A stretch of DNA of 9,564 nucleotides from NCBI GenBank assembly GCA_018260375.1, contig JAGLBF010000094.1, forward strand, positions 1 to 9,564, given 5' to 3'. The position numbers were made by a program, and so were the translations under genes. Source of the stretch: Deinococcus sp. (lineage in GTDB: Bacteria > Deinococcota > Deinococci > Deinococcales > Deinococcaceae). The notes below the pieces were generated by a model, which made no database searches, had not been told where the DNA came from, and worked only from the letters and a program-made list of their open reading frames with translations. Below are positions 1 through 7,124 of the stretch, piece by piece; the first letter of the stretch is position 1; each line of letters starts with the position of its first letter.

Positions 1-28
1 AAAAAAGCTGAGGTTCGCGCCCCAGCTT
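1..28 (-). terminator. Rho-independent terminator of alaS
   Basis: Read on the minus strand, arms AAGCTGGGG and CCTCAGCTT form a 9-bp stem with one G-U wobble around a CGCGAA loop. The 3' arm runs into a T-run that reaches the window edge. It lies 21 bases past the alaS stop codon, so it is the natural end of that transcript. Whether the T-run continues beyond base 1 cannot be seen. Confidence 0.85.
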
Positions 29-49
29 GTGCTCGCCGTCACTCAACGC

Positions 50-2752
50 CTAGAACGCACTTGGCAAGGCGCCCAAAGCCCCCTCAGCGTCGGTAATCCC
101 CGCCTGCGCCATGTCAGGGCGGCCCCCGCCTTTGCCGCCGCCTGCCGCTGCCAGTTTGCCTACCAATTGACCCGCGTGTGCGCCGCGCTCTACCGCTGCT
201 TTGCTGGCCTTGACCACTAACCCCCTGTCAGAGGCCAGCACCACGATGTCGGCTCCGCTGCTGTCTAGCATTGTGTCGGCGGCAGCCCGCAACTCATTGC
301 CCTCAATGCCCGCTAGTTTCAGACTGGCGACCTTGAACCCGCCCAGTTCCTGAGTTTGCGCCGCGCTGCCGCCCCCGCCCATCTGGGCCTCGGCCAGTTG
401 GCGCTTTACCTGCGCCACTTCTTTTTCGCTGGCTTTGAGTTGGCTTTGCAGTCCAGTGACGCGGGCTTCAAGGCCGTCTGGATTGGTGTTGAGCAGCGCA
501 GCGACCTTGGTGGCATTGTTGAGGCGATCACGTACCCAGCGCGTCGCCGCGTCGCCTGCCAGCGCTTCTATACGGCGCACGCCAGCCGCCACGTTTTCGT
601 CAGACACAATCACGAACGTGCCGATATCGCCCGTGCGCTTTACGTGCGCCCCGCCGCAAAGCTCCATGCTGGTGACCATCGCCCCGCCGTAGTCCACATG
701 GCCCTGCACCTTGACCACACGCACCGTGTCGCCGTATTTCTCGCCAAAGAGGGCCGTTGCACCCGCCGCTTTGGCCTCGGCAATCGGCATTTCTTGCCAC
801 GTCACTGCAAAGTTGGCGCTGACCCAGCGGCTGACCAGCTGCTCTACAGCGGCAATCTCATCGGCACTCAGGGCAGCTCCGTGCGAAAAGTCAAAGCGCA
901 GGCGCTCAGGAGTCACCAGCGAGCCTTTCTGGGCCACGCCGTCGCCGAGCACGGCCCTAAGCGCTGCGTGTAGCAGGTGCGTGGCGGTGTGGTGGCGCTC
1001 CGTGGCGGCGCGGCTGCGGTCTACCACGGCCCGCACGGTCATGCCCTCGCTCAGCTGGCCTTCTTGTACCAGCACGCTGTGCAAAAAGACCCCCTGCTTG
1101 GTCTTCTGGGTGTCACGCACCTGCCCCCAGCCTTTACCAGCACTGCCGCCGTTCCACTCCAGACGTCCGGTGTCGCCCACTTCGCCGCCGCCTTCGCCGT
1201 AAAAGGGCGTTTGCGACAAAATCACCGTGGCCTCGCTGCCCGCGCTGAGGCTGCCAAAGCGCCCCTCGGCGCTGACCAGTGCCAGCACCTGGCCCTGTGC
1301 GTCCAGGTGGTCATAGCCCACAAACTCGGTGGCGGGCAGGCCGTCTAGCGCTTCCTGATTGCCGCCGAACAGTTCGGACTTGCCGTATTTGCTGCCTTCG
1401 CGGGCAATCTTCTGGGCGTGCTCTAGGCTCTCGGCGTAACCCACTTCGTCCACGCTAACACCGTATTCCTCGGCAATTTCGCGGGTCAGGTCAACGGGAA
1501 AGCCGTAGGTGTCGTACAGTTCAAAGGCCGATGCGCCCGCCAGCACGTCACCTTTGCTCAGGCTACTTAGCAGGTTGCCCAGCCGCTGAATCCCGCCTTC
1601 AAGCGTATGCAAAAACCGCGCTTCTTCGTCTTTTAGGGCTTGTTCTATCCGCGCCTGATGGTGCTGTAGCTCCGGGTAGGCCTCGCCCATGCGCTGCACC
1701 ACTAACTCTACCAGTCTGTACAGCGTCGGCTCACGAAAGCCCAGCATATACCCGTGACGAATGGCGCGGCGGGCGATTTTGCGGGTGGTGTAGCCGCGCC
1801 CCGTGTTGCTAAAGGCCACGCCGTCAGCCAAAATCATGCTCACGCTGCGGATGTGTTCGGCGACCACGCGGTGTGACACGCTGGTTTCGCCCTCATACGG
1901 CTTGCCGCTCAGCTCGGCCACACGCTCAATCAGCGGCTTAAATACGTCGTTGCTGTAAAAGTCGGGAACGTCTTGCACTACGCTGGCAACCCGCTCCAGA
2001 CCCATGCCGGTATCAATGTTTTTAAAGGGCAGGTCTTTGAGCACAGGCTGACCGTTTTCGTCTAAATCCTGGCGGTCAAACTGCGGGAACACCAGATTCC
2101 ACACTTCCAAAAAGCGGGCGCTTTCGCGTGTCACGTAGTAATCGCCCCAAGTGTCGTCGCCGTAGTGGGGGCCACGGTCATAGTAAATCTCACTGCAAGG
2201 GCCACACGGCCCGTTGGGGCCTTCGAGCGGGGCGTTAGCAGGCCAGAAGTTCTCGTCAGCGTCAAAGCGGTGGATGTGCTCGGCGCTCAGCCCCACCAGC
2301 TGTGTCCAGTAGTCAAAGGCCTCTTCATCGTCTTTGTAGATGGTGACGTAGATTTTGTCCTTGTCTAGGCCCATCCACTCAGGCCCTGTCAGAAACTCCC
2401 ACGCCCATAAGATAGTGTCTTTCTTAAAGTAATCGCCAAAGCTGAAGTTGCCCATCATCTCAAAGAGGCTCAGGTGGCGGCGGGTGCGGCCCACGTTCTC
2501 AATGTCGCCCACGCGCACACACTTCTGGGCGGTGGTTACGCGCTTACTTGCCTGACCTTCAAACACCGCTGGAGCGCCCATAAACTGCTCCTTAAAGGGT
2601 TGCATTCCTGCGACGGTAAACAGCGTGGTGGGGTCGGGGGCGATGGTGGAGTGGCTGGGCAAAATCAGGTGCTGCTTGCTTTCAAAAAAGTGCAGGTACC
2701 TGTCGCGAATCTGTGCTGTTGTTAGGGGGACGGTGGTCTGTGGTGCAGTCAT
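50..2752 (-). CDS. alaS: Alanyl-tRNA synthetase
   Basis: This 900-residue cytoplasmic enzyme charges tRNA-Ala with alanine; the length is normal for bacterial AlaRS. The class II catalytic domain fills the N-terminal part: the RxRHLSLFEMMGNFSFGDYF segment (about 90-109, motif 2) and GMGLER (249-254, motif 3). The editing domain carries the zinc-type sites HHTATH (H588 and H592) and CGGAH (C699 and H703), which remove mischarged Ser or Gly. A coiled-coil-like linker (about 761-790) precedes the C-Ala domain with its Gly-rich GGGKGGGRPDMAQAG (871-885). The ATG at 2752 is preceded by TACACT and seven bases with no Shine-Dalgarno, so it is probably a leaderless start. The gene is divergent from the acyltransferase and ends at an intrinsic terminator. 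The family assignment is secure. Confidence 0.98.
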   Translation of the reverse strand: MTAPQTTVPLTTAQIRDRYLHFFESKQHLILPSHSTIAPDPTTLFTVAGMQPFKEQFMGAPAVFEGQASKRVTTAQKCVRVGDIENVGRTRRHLSLFEMMGNFSFGDYFKKDTILWAWEFLTGPEWMGLDKDKIYVTIYKDDEEAFDYWTQLVGLSAEHIHRFDADENFWPANAPLEGPNGPCGPCSEIYYDRGPHYGDDTWGDYYVTRESARFLEVWNLVFPQFDRQDLDENGQPVLKDLPFKNIDTGMGLERVASVVQDVPDFYSNDVFKPLIERVAELSGKPYEGETSVSHRVVAEHIRSVSMILADGVAFSNTGRGYTTRKIARRAIRHGYMLGFREPTLYRLVELVVQRMGEAYPELQHHQARIEQALKDEEARFLHTLEGGIQRLGNLLSSLSKGDVLAGASAFELYDTYGFPVDLTREIAEEYGVSVDEVGYAESLEHAQKIAREGSKYGKSELFGGNQEALDGLPATEFVGYDHLDAQGQVLALVSAEGRFGSLSAGSEATVILSQTPFYGEGGGEVGDTGRLEWNGGSAGKGWGQVRDTQKTKQGVFLHSVLVQEGQLSEGMTVRAVVDRSRAATERHHTATHLLHAALRAVLGDGVAQKGSLVTPERLRFDFSHGAALSADEIAAVEQLVSRWVSANFAVTWQEMPIAEAKAAGATALFGEKYGDTVRVVKVQGHVDYGGAMVTSMELCGGAHVKRTGDIGTFVIVSDENVAAGVRRIEALAGDAATRWVRDRLNNATKVAALLNTNPDGLEARVTGLQSQLKASEKEVAQVKRQLAEAQMGGGGSAAQTQELGGFKVASLKLAGIEGNELRAAADTMLDSSGADIVVLASDRGLVVKASKAAVERGAHAGQLVGKLAAAGGGKGGGRPDMAQAGITDAEGALGALPSAF

Positions 2753-2759
2753 AAAGGGT

Positions 2760-2765
2760 AGTGTA
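2760..2765 (-). promoter_or_regulatory. -10 box of a probable leaderless alaS promoter
   Basis: On the minus strand TACACT is followed by seven bases and then the alaS ATG. This places the transcription start at or next to the A of ATG. No purine-rich Shine-Dalgarno lies between them. I see no convincing -35 hexamer at 16-18 bp. Leaderless TANNNT promoters are well known in Deinococcus; the assignment here is inference from spacing. Confidence 0.6.
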
Positions 2766-2853
2766 GCGCGTACCCGCTTTCTAAAGGAGCGCTTTGAGCG
2801 TGACGTAGCGCCGTGGACCTAGCCTGGTTGTATGACCTGAATACCTGCCTTCT

Positions 2854-2909
2854 AGTCACCTATTATTCAGTCACCTGTCATACAGTTTATTCAGGCACCT
2901 GTCATTCAG
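2854..2909. repeat. Array of 17-nt direct repeats, consensus AGKCACCTNTYATWCAG
   Basis: Three head-to-tail copies are visible: AGTCACCTATTATTCAG at 2854-2870, AGTCACCTGTCATACAG at 2869-2885 (sharing AG with the first) and AGGCACCTGTCATTCAG at 2893-2909. A degenerate fourth copy may lie at 2840-2855. Start-to-start spacings are 15 and 24 bases. The second and third copies sit in a 24-bp period with 21 of 23 matching bases. The array lies in the divergent promoter region, so an operator role is possible but unproven. Confidence 0.75.
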
Positions 2910-3087
2910 ATTCTGACCTGAACCTTATAACACACGCGGTGAACTCCGGGCGGCGGAAGCAGGAAACCGTGTCCGTTTCAGTCCGGCTGATCGGCCCTTG
3001 TCCTGACCGTGCGCTGCGGAGTTTAACGCTCTGGTTATCTTCACCATACCGGCACAGCAGCGCGCCACAATAGGCAGCATGTTGTTG

Positions 3088-3094
3088 AAGGTGG
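3088..3094 (+). promoter_or_regulatory. Ribosome binding site deciding a TTG start
   Basis: AAGGTGG ends nine bases before the TTG at 3104. No ATG occurs in this frame until well inside the first conserved motif of the acyltransferase, so this site is the main support for the TTG start. Confidence 0.5.
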
Positions 3095-3103
3095 CGCATA
3101 TTT

Positions 3104-4240
3104 TTGTCGGCTGAACTATCTCTGTCAGCAAAGGGACAGCCGCAGGTTCATTCTTCTGGCTCCGGCTTGACTCAGGCCATACCGCCGGCCAGACACCGCT
3201 TGGTGGCCCTAGACGGCTGGCGCGGCCTGACCATTTTGCTGATGTTGCTGGTCAATAATATCGCCCTGGGGCCATACACACCACCCCAGCTGATGCATGC
3301 CCACTGGGGCGCTGGCATGACCCTCACTGACCTGGTGTTTCCCTGGTTTTTGTACTGTGCGGGCGCGGCATTGCCCTTTTCGCTGGGCAAACGCAGCGAT
3401 CCCGCCGAGTGGCGCTTAGATGCTTCCACCCGCAACAAGCTCCTCATCCGCACTGTCAAAATGTACCTGGTGGGCGCCGCCCTGACCAGTTTGGCAGGCC
3501 ATCACCTCACGCTGGGCCTGGGTGTGTTGCAACTGATCGCCCTGGCTTCGCTGTGTGCGGGTTTGATGGCCCGCCTAGATACCCGCACACGGCTGTTGAC
3601 AGCGCTGGCGCTGCTGTTTGTCTACCAGCTGTTTTTGCTCAGCGCCCCCTTTGGCGAGGCCGACAACGCCGTGACCCACCTCAATGCTCTACTGCTGGGG
3701 CGTGTGGGCCTCAGGGGGCTGACTTCGGTGCTGCCCGCCACCGCCCTGGTGCTGCTGGGCAGTGTGGCGGCTCAGGCGCTGCGTGATCGCGAACATGAAG
3801 TCAAACGGCTGCTGTCACTGGGCGCGGCGCTGTGTGTAGCTGGCTGGCTGGTTTCGCTGCTGATGGGCTACAACAAAACCTACTGGACACCTTCTTATGT
3901 CCTGATGTCCTCTGGCCTCGCCACCCTGGGCCTGCTGACGCTGTATCTCACCGGTGACAGCAACGAGGGCCGCTATGCCAAAGTGCTGCTGCCGCTGACC
4001 ATCGCAGGGCGCAACTCGCTCTTTGCCTATGTGGTGCCTATCGCCGTCAAGCTCACCGTGCTGTCGATACCCGTGTACTGGACAGGCCAGAAGATGAGCA
4101 TATTGTCATCTATTCTGGTGCTGCTTCAACGGCAATGGGGGGTGGTCACAGGCGGCTGGATGTTTACGTTGGGGTATTTGGGTGTGGTGTGGCTGGTGCT
4201 GTGGTACCTGTGGCGGCGCCATTACATCTGGAAATTGTAA
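3104..4240 (+). CDS. HGSNAT/DUF5009-family membrane acyltransferase
   Basis: This is a 378-residue multi-pass membrane protein of the COG4299 type, related to the catalytic domain of heparan-alpha-glucosaminide N-acetyltransferase, which moves acetyl from cytosolic acetyl-CoA to an amino sugar across the membrane. Visible family motifs are LDGWRGLTILLMLLVNN (36-52) and the block around MHAHWGAGMTLTDLVFPWF (64-82). H65 aligns with the catalytic histidine of human HGSNAT, as I recall that sequence. WTPSYVLMSSG (261-271) and PLTIAGRNSLFAYV (297-310) follow, and the C terminus is basic (LWRRHYIWKL). About ten hydrophobic segments are apparent. The start is a TTG behind AAGGTGG; the first in-frame ATG falls inside motif 1. 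The bacterial substrate is unknown; cell-wall or exopolysaccharide amino sugars are plausible. No glycan gene lies beside it. Confidence 0.88.
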   Translation: MSAELSLSAKGQPQVHSSGSGLTQAIPPARHRLVALDGWRGLTILLMLLVNNIALGPYTPPQLMHAHWGAGMTLTDLVFPWFLYCAGAALPFSLGKRSDPAEWRLDASTRNKLLIRTVKMYLVGAALTSLAGHHLTLGLGVLQLIALASLCAGLMARLDTRTRLLTALALLFVYQLFLLSAPFGEADNAVTHLNALLLGRVGLRGLTSVLPATALVLLGSVAAQALRDREHEVKRLLSLGAALCVAGWLVSLLMGYNKTYWTPSYVLMSSGLATLGLLTLYLTGDSNEGRYAKVLLPLTIAGRNSLFAYVVPIAVKLTVLSIPVYWTGQKMSILSSILVLLQRQWGVVTGGWMFTLGYLGVVWLVLWYLWRRHYIWKL

Positions 4241-4241
4241 G

Positions 4242-4250
4242 TACGGATTC
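4242..4250 (+). repeat. Recurring intergenic nonamer TACGGATTC, copy 1
   Basis: This copy lies one base after the acyltransferase stop codon and continues as GGGTTAAG. The same nonamer recurs at 6867-6875 and 8130-8138, always in intergenic DNA. Confidence 0.5.
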
Positions 4251-4333
4251 GGGTTAAGTCAGGTCATTTCTGAATGAGAAGCGCGGTTGCTTTGATGATG
4301 TTGTGTTGTTATGTCTTATGTTGTTAGGTCTAC

Positions 4334-4339
4334 TATGAT
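4334..4339 (+). promoter_or_regulatory. -10 box of a probable leaderless phosphorylase promoter
   Basis: TATGAT is followed by six bases (GTGAGT) and then ATG at 4346. This spacing makes the A of the ATG the likely first transcribed base and would exclude the in-frame GTG at 4340. A TG-rich tract (about 4287-4328) lies upstream, with no clear -35 at the expected distance. Confidence 0.6.
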
Positions 4340-4345
4340 GTGAGT

Positions 4346-5689
4346 ATGTCTACTATTCCCGAACTTATCGCCCACAAACGCAGTGGCCTGACCCACAGCC
4401 GCGCCGACCTAGAGCAACTGATCTTGGGGTATGTTGCTGGAACGGTACCCGATTATCAGGTGAGCGCCTGGCTGATGGCGGTCTACTGGCGCGGCATGAG
4501 CGCCCCCGAAGTAGCTGACCTCACACAGGTTATGGCCCGTAGCGGTGACATGCTCAACCTCTCCGAGCTGGCGCACACCGTTGACAAGCACTCTACAGGC
4601 GGAGTTGGCGATAAAACCAGCTTGGTGCTGATGCCTATGCTCGCGGCGCTGGGCTTTACCGTTGCCAAAATGAGCGGGCGTGGGCTGGCCCATACAGGCG
4701 GCACCGTTGACAAGCTAGAGAGTATTCCAGGCTGGCAAAGTGAACTGAGCGAGGCGCAGTTTTTGGCACAAGCCCGTGACATCGGCCTGAGCCTAGTGGG
4801 CCAAAGCAAAAACCTTGCCCCTGCTGACGGCCTGCTTTACGCTCTGCGTGACGTGACCGCCACCGTAGATAGCCTGCCGCTGATTGCCAGCAGCATCATG
4901 TCTAAAAAGCTCGCTAGCGGCGCACAGACCATTGTGTTGGATGTCAAAGTGGGCCAGGGCGCTTTTATGAAAACACTGTCCGCAGGCTGCGAATTGGCCC
5001 GCGCTATGGTCAGTATTGGTGAACACGCAGGCCGTACCGTACGCGCCGTACTGACCGGTATGGATACCCCGCTCGGGCATATGGCGGGCAATAGCCTAGA
5101 GGTGCAGGAAGCGGTATTCACCTTACAAGGGCGCGGCCCTGCTGACCTTACCGAACTGTGCGTAGCGCTGGCGGTAGAGGCGCTGTTGGCCCATGACCCA
5201 CTTGCCCAAACAGCAGTGTCACAAACAGCAGTGAGCTACGCGAGTGCCGAAGCCCGCGCCCGTCAGGTGCTGCAAGATGGCAGCGCCCTGAGCAAGCTGC
5301 GCGCCTTTGTGCAGGCTCAGGGCGGTGACCCCATCTACATTGACCACCCCGAACGGCTGGATGTCGCCCCAGACCGCGCTGAACTACAGGCCCAGCAAAC
5401 GGGCTACCTGGCGGGCCTTGACGCGCTGGCCGTGGGACAGGCGGTGCTGGCTCTAGGCGGCGGACGTGAGCGCAAAGGCGAAGCCATAGACCACGGCGTA
5501 GGTGTAGAAGTGCTCAAAAAGCCAGGCGAGCGCGTTGCTACAGGCGAAGTAGTGGCCCGCCTTTACCACCGATCAGGCCGTGGCCTAGAAACGGCCCACA
5601 ACCTGCTTCAGGAGGCTTTTGCGTACTCGGAGCAGACTGTCAGCGTGCCTCCGCTTATTCTGGAACGGATAGGCGAGGAAAGGGCCTAG
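4346..5689 (+). CDS. deoA: Pyrimidine-nucleoside (thymidine) phosphorylase
   Basis: This 447-residue cytoplasmic enzyme cleaves thymidine, and possibly uridine, with phosphate to give free base and (deoxy)ribose-1-phosphate in nucleoside salvage. The family signature SGRGLAHTGGTVDKLESIPG lies at 110-129. DKHSTGGVGDKTS (80-92) is the phosphate-binding region. Catalytic residues matching E. coli H85, R171, S186 and K190 are H82, R168, S183 and K187. The C-terminal domain has ALGGGRERKGEAIDHGVG (369-386). The ATG at 4346 sits six bases after TATGAT and is preferred over the GTG at 4340, which would add two residues. QTAVS is duplicated in tandem at 288-297. The gene ends with TAG TAA in series. 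Sequence alone does not separate thymidine phosphorylase (deoA) from the broader pyrimidine-nucleoside phosphorylase (pdp), so the symbol is less sure than the family. Confidence 0.93.
   Translation: MSTIPELIAHKRSGLTHSRADLEQLILGYVAGTVPDYQVSAWLMAVYWRGMSAPEVADLTQVMARSGDMLNLSELAHTVDKHSTGGVGDKTSLVLMPMLAALGFTVAKMSGRGLAHTGGTVDKLESIPGWQSELSEAQFLAQARDIGLSLVGQSKNLAPADGLLYALRDVTATVDSLPLIASSIMSKKLASGAQTIVLDVKVGQGAFMKTLSAGCELARAMVSIGEHAGRTVRAVLTGMDTPLGHMAGNSLEVQEAVFTLQGRGPADLTELCVALAVEALLAHDPLAQTAVSQTAVSYASAEARARQVLQDGSALSKLRAFVQAQGGDPIYIDHPERLDVAPDRAELQAQQTGYLAGLDALAVGQAVLALGGGRERKGEAIDHGVGVEVLKKPGERVATGEVVARLYHRSGRGLETAHNLLQEAFAYSEQTVSVPPLILERIGEERA
5207..5236 (+). repeat. In-frame 15-bp tandem duplication inside the phosphorylase gene
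   Basis: Two 15-base units share CAAACAGCAGTG at their start (5207-5221 and 5222-5236) and differ only in the last three bases. The unit is five codons, so the frame is kept and the pentapeptide QTAVS appears twice. Confidence 0.85.
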
Positions 5690-5760
5690 TAAGTACTGCG
5701 ACGTAAAGCAAGTTCAACACACCATGAGCGCCGGCCACCGGGCGTAAGGAAAAGTCTAGT

Positions 5761-5809
5761 CTTCACGTTTTTAAGTACCTGCTTTAAGTACCTGCTGGCG
5801 GACGTGAAG
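5761..5809. repeat. 13-bp perfect tandem repeat framed by an inverted repeat
   Basis: TTTAAGTACCTGC occurs twice without a mismatch at 5770-5782 and 5783-5795. The pair is enclosed by CTTCACGT (5761-5768) and ACGTGAAG (5802-5809), a perfect 8-bp inverted repeat with a 33-base interior. It lies in the 168-base spacer where the phosphorylase and thrB transcripts converge, so it may help end transcription. The T-runs are short, so I do not call it a standard terminator. Confidence 0.7.
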
Positions 5810-5857
5810 CAAAAGCCGTATTAGCGCCCAGTCTACCCTCTGGTGCAGCCAGCCTGC

Positions 5858-6802
5858 CTATCCCTCTCTGATCACCTGTGTTCCTCCGGTATCTATCAGC
5901 AAATCCAATATGCGGCCCTCTAGGCCGTTGCGCTGCATCACGCTTTGCAAAAACTGGTGCAGCGGCGCGGTGCTGTGGCGCTGGTCATGAAAGCACAGCA
6001 CCGTTGGGCCCGCACCGCTTAAGGCTGCGCCAAGTGCGCCGTTGCGGGCGGCCCCTTCAAGAATGTCGCTGAGGCCTGGCACCAGTGGGGCGCGCCATAT
6101 CTGGTGTATGTAGTCTTGCATAGCGTGCTCAAGCAGGTCTAACCGCCCAGTAGCCAGAGCCGCCGATAACAGAGCCGCGTGTGACAGGGCGTGCACCGCG
6201 TCCGCTCGCGAGTATTCTTTGGGCAGTACGGCGCGGGCTTTGCTGGTGCTCAGTTCAAAGTCAGGTATCAGCACGGTCACCCCCAGGTGCTCAGGCGGGT
6301 TTAACCGCACGTGGTGGGTTCCTAACTTGTCGAGCGTAGCGACCACAATGCCGCCGTAGAGTGCGGGAGCCACGTTATCGGGGTGGCCTTCTTCGCGGGC
6401 GGCAATGTCCAGCACAGTTTCGTCATCCAGCACCCTGCCCAGCAACTCATTGCCCGCCACAATACCTGCGACCAGCGCCGCTGCGCTGCTGCCCAGGCCG
6501 CGTGCCAGCGGTACCTCGGTGCTGATCTCTATACGGGCAGGGGGCAGGGGCCGCCCCGCACGCTTGGCACTCAGCAGCATGGCCTGGTAGATGTAGTTGC
6601 TCTCGTCACTCGGCGTCTGGGCTAGCTCTTCACCCAGCGGCACCACTTCGGTCACGTCCTGGGGCGTAACATACAAGGTGGTGTACAGCGGCACACTCAG
6701 CCCCAGGCTGTCAAACCCAGGCCCCAGATTGGCGCTTGAGGCAGGGGCGCGTACCGTAAATGATGGTGTGCTTGCTGGCATGTGGGGTGTATGGCTCGGC
6801 AT
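5858..6802 (-). CDS. thrB: Homoserine kinase
   Basis: This 314-residue cytoplasmic GHMP-family kinase phosphorylates L-homoserine with ATP, the penultimate step of threonine synthesis. The N-terminal motif PASSANLGPGFDSLGL (20-35) is typical of ThrB. The ATP-binding loop PLARGLGSSAAA spans 98-109. EEGHPDNVAPALYGG (137-151) and the C-terminal GAALSGAGPTVL (258-269) complete the family pattern. The length is normal. The ATG at 6802 has TAGCAT eight bases upstream and no Shine-Dalgarno; an internal ATG at 6781 (MPAST) is a less likely alternative. It stands alone, convergent with the phosphorylase and divergent from the GlsB-like gene, with no thrA or thrC partner in view. Confidence 0.95.
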   Translation of the reverse strand: MPSHTPHMPASTPSFTVRAPASSANLGPGFDSLGLSVPLYTTLYVTPQDVTEVVPLGEELAQTPSDESNYIYQAMLLSAKRAGRPLPPARIEISTEVPLARGLGSSAAALVAGIVAGNELLGRVLDDETVLDIAAREEGHPDNVAPALYGGIVVATLDKLGTHHVRLNPPEHLGVTVLIPDFELSTSKARAVLPKEYSRADAVHALSHAALLSAALATGRLDLLEHAMQDYIHQIWRAPLVPGLSDILEGAARNGALGAALSGAGPTVLCFHDQRHSTAPLHQFLQSVMQRNGLEGRILDLLIDTGGTQVIREG

Positions 6803-6810
6803 GGGCTGTT

Positions 6811-6816
6811 ATGCTA
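6811..6816 (-). promoter_or_regulatory. Possible -10 box of thrB (leaderless)
   Basis: On the minus strand TAGCAT is followed by eight bases and the thrB ATG. It fits TANNNT but the spacing is one base longer than at alaS and lspA, and no -35 is evident. Confidence 0.4.
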
Positions 6817-6866
6817 CGGCATCAGCGGGGCCTTTATCTTCAGGTTAGCCTAGTCCCCCTTGGGTA

Positions 6867-6875
6867 TACGGATTC
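6867..6875 (+). repeat. Recurring intergenic nonamer TACGGATTC, copy 2
   Basis: Here it reads ATACGGATTCCGGTTGAACC and runs into the 11-base palindrome CGGTTGAACCG. It lies in the divergent thrB/glsB-like spacer. Confidence 0.5.
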
Positions 6876-7012
6876 CGGTTGAACCGTGTTGAAAAGGTCA
6901 TAAAATCTATGAGGTGCGAGCTTTGTATCAGCCGCATCCTTGAGGTGACTTTAATACGCCCTAAAAGGCTGCTTAATCACCCCCTCCAATTCCCTTAAAA
7001 AGCATTTGGTAT

Positions 7013-7018
7013 TACACT
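7013..7018 (+). promoter_or_regulatory. Possible -10 box of the glsB-like gene
   Basis: TACACT, the same hexamer found before alaS and lspA, would start transcription near 7025. The leader would then begin just before the first of three hairpins. The -35 region at 17 bp (TTCCCT) is weak. The TTGAAC-16 bp-TAAAAT pair at 6879-6906 is an alternative promoter. Confidence 0.4.
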
Positions 7019-7030
7019 TGGGCGCTTTGT

Positions 7031-7113
7031 CCCGCCTCATTATCAGTGCAGACAGCGGGGTCAGGCAGAGCGCAATCTGCATTCTGACGTGGTTGAATAC
7101 CCCAAATTCACCA
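7031..7113 (+). ncRNA. Structured 5' leader with three consecutive hairpins
   Basis: Hairpin 1 pairs CCCGC (7031-7035) with GCGGG (7055-7059). Hairpin 2 pairs GTCAGGCAGA (7060-7069) with TCTGC (7076-7080) and CTGAC (7084-7088), with a three-base bulge. Hairpin 3 pairs TGGTTGAAT (7090-7098) with ATTCACCA (7106-7113), with one bulged T. The three are nearly contiguous and end six bases before the GGAGG of the glsB-like gene. I recognise no known riboswitch class. Confidence 0.5.
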
Positions 7114-7119
7114 AACTAC

Positions 7120-7124
7120 GGAGG
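7120..7124 (+). promoter_or_regulatory. Ribosome binding site of the glsB-like gene
   Basis: GGAGG lies seven bases before the ATG at 7132. It fixes this start over the upstream in-frame GTG at 7006, whose extra residues look like translated leader. Confidence 0.9.

Larger units (their letters stand above)
2753..3103. other. Divergent intergenic region between alaS and the acyltransferase gene
   Basis: This 351-base gap holds no convincing gene; the short open frames across it lack start signals and recognisable products. It contains the alaS -10 box (2760-2765), three to four copies of a 17-nt direct repeat (2840-2909), an AT-rich TTATAAC at 2925-2931 that could be a rightward -10, and a long-range inverted repeat (AACTCCG 2942-2948 with CGGAGTT 3017-3023) enclosing a smaller GAAAC/GTTTC hairpin. 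A Shine-Dalgarno-like AAGGTGG sits at its right end. Confidence 0.7.

Noticed and set aside
356..1348. Several long open frames antisense to alaS (up to about 205 codons)
   Set aside because: They lie wholly within alaS, show no family motif or ribosome binding site, and are expected in GC-rich coding DNA.
2854..2909. CRISPR array
   Set aside because: Repeats are only 17 nt, copies overlap or are 7 nt apart, and there are no spacers of CRISPR size or cas genes.
2753..2909. T-box leader of alaS
   Set aside because: The alaS start appears leaderless, and no T-box core sequence or antiterminator is visible on the minus strand.
4310..4326. TTATGTC resembling the left half of the Deinococcus radiation/desiccation response motif
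   Set aside because: Only the half-site matches; the GACATAA half is absent. A similar half-site near 9524 fails in the same way.
4340..4345. GTG at 4340 as the start of the phosphorylase
   Set aside because: It lies directly after TATGAT, so it would fall upstream of the likely transcription start; the ATG at 4346 has the correct spacing.
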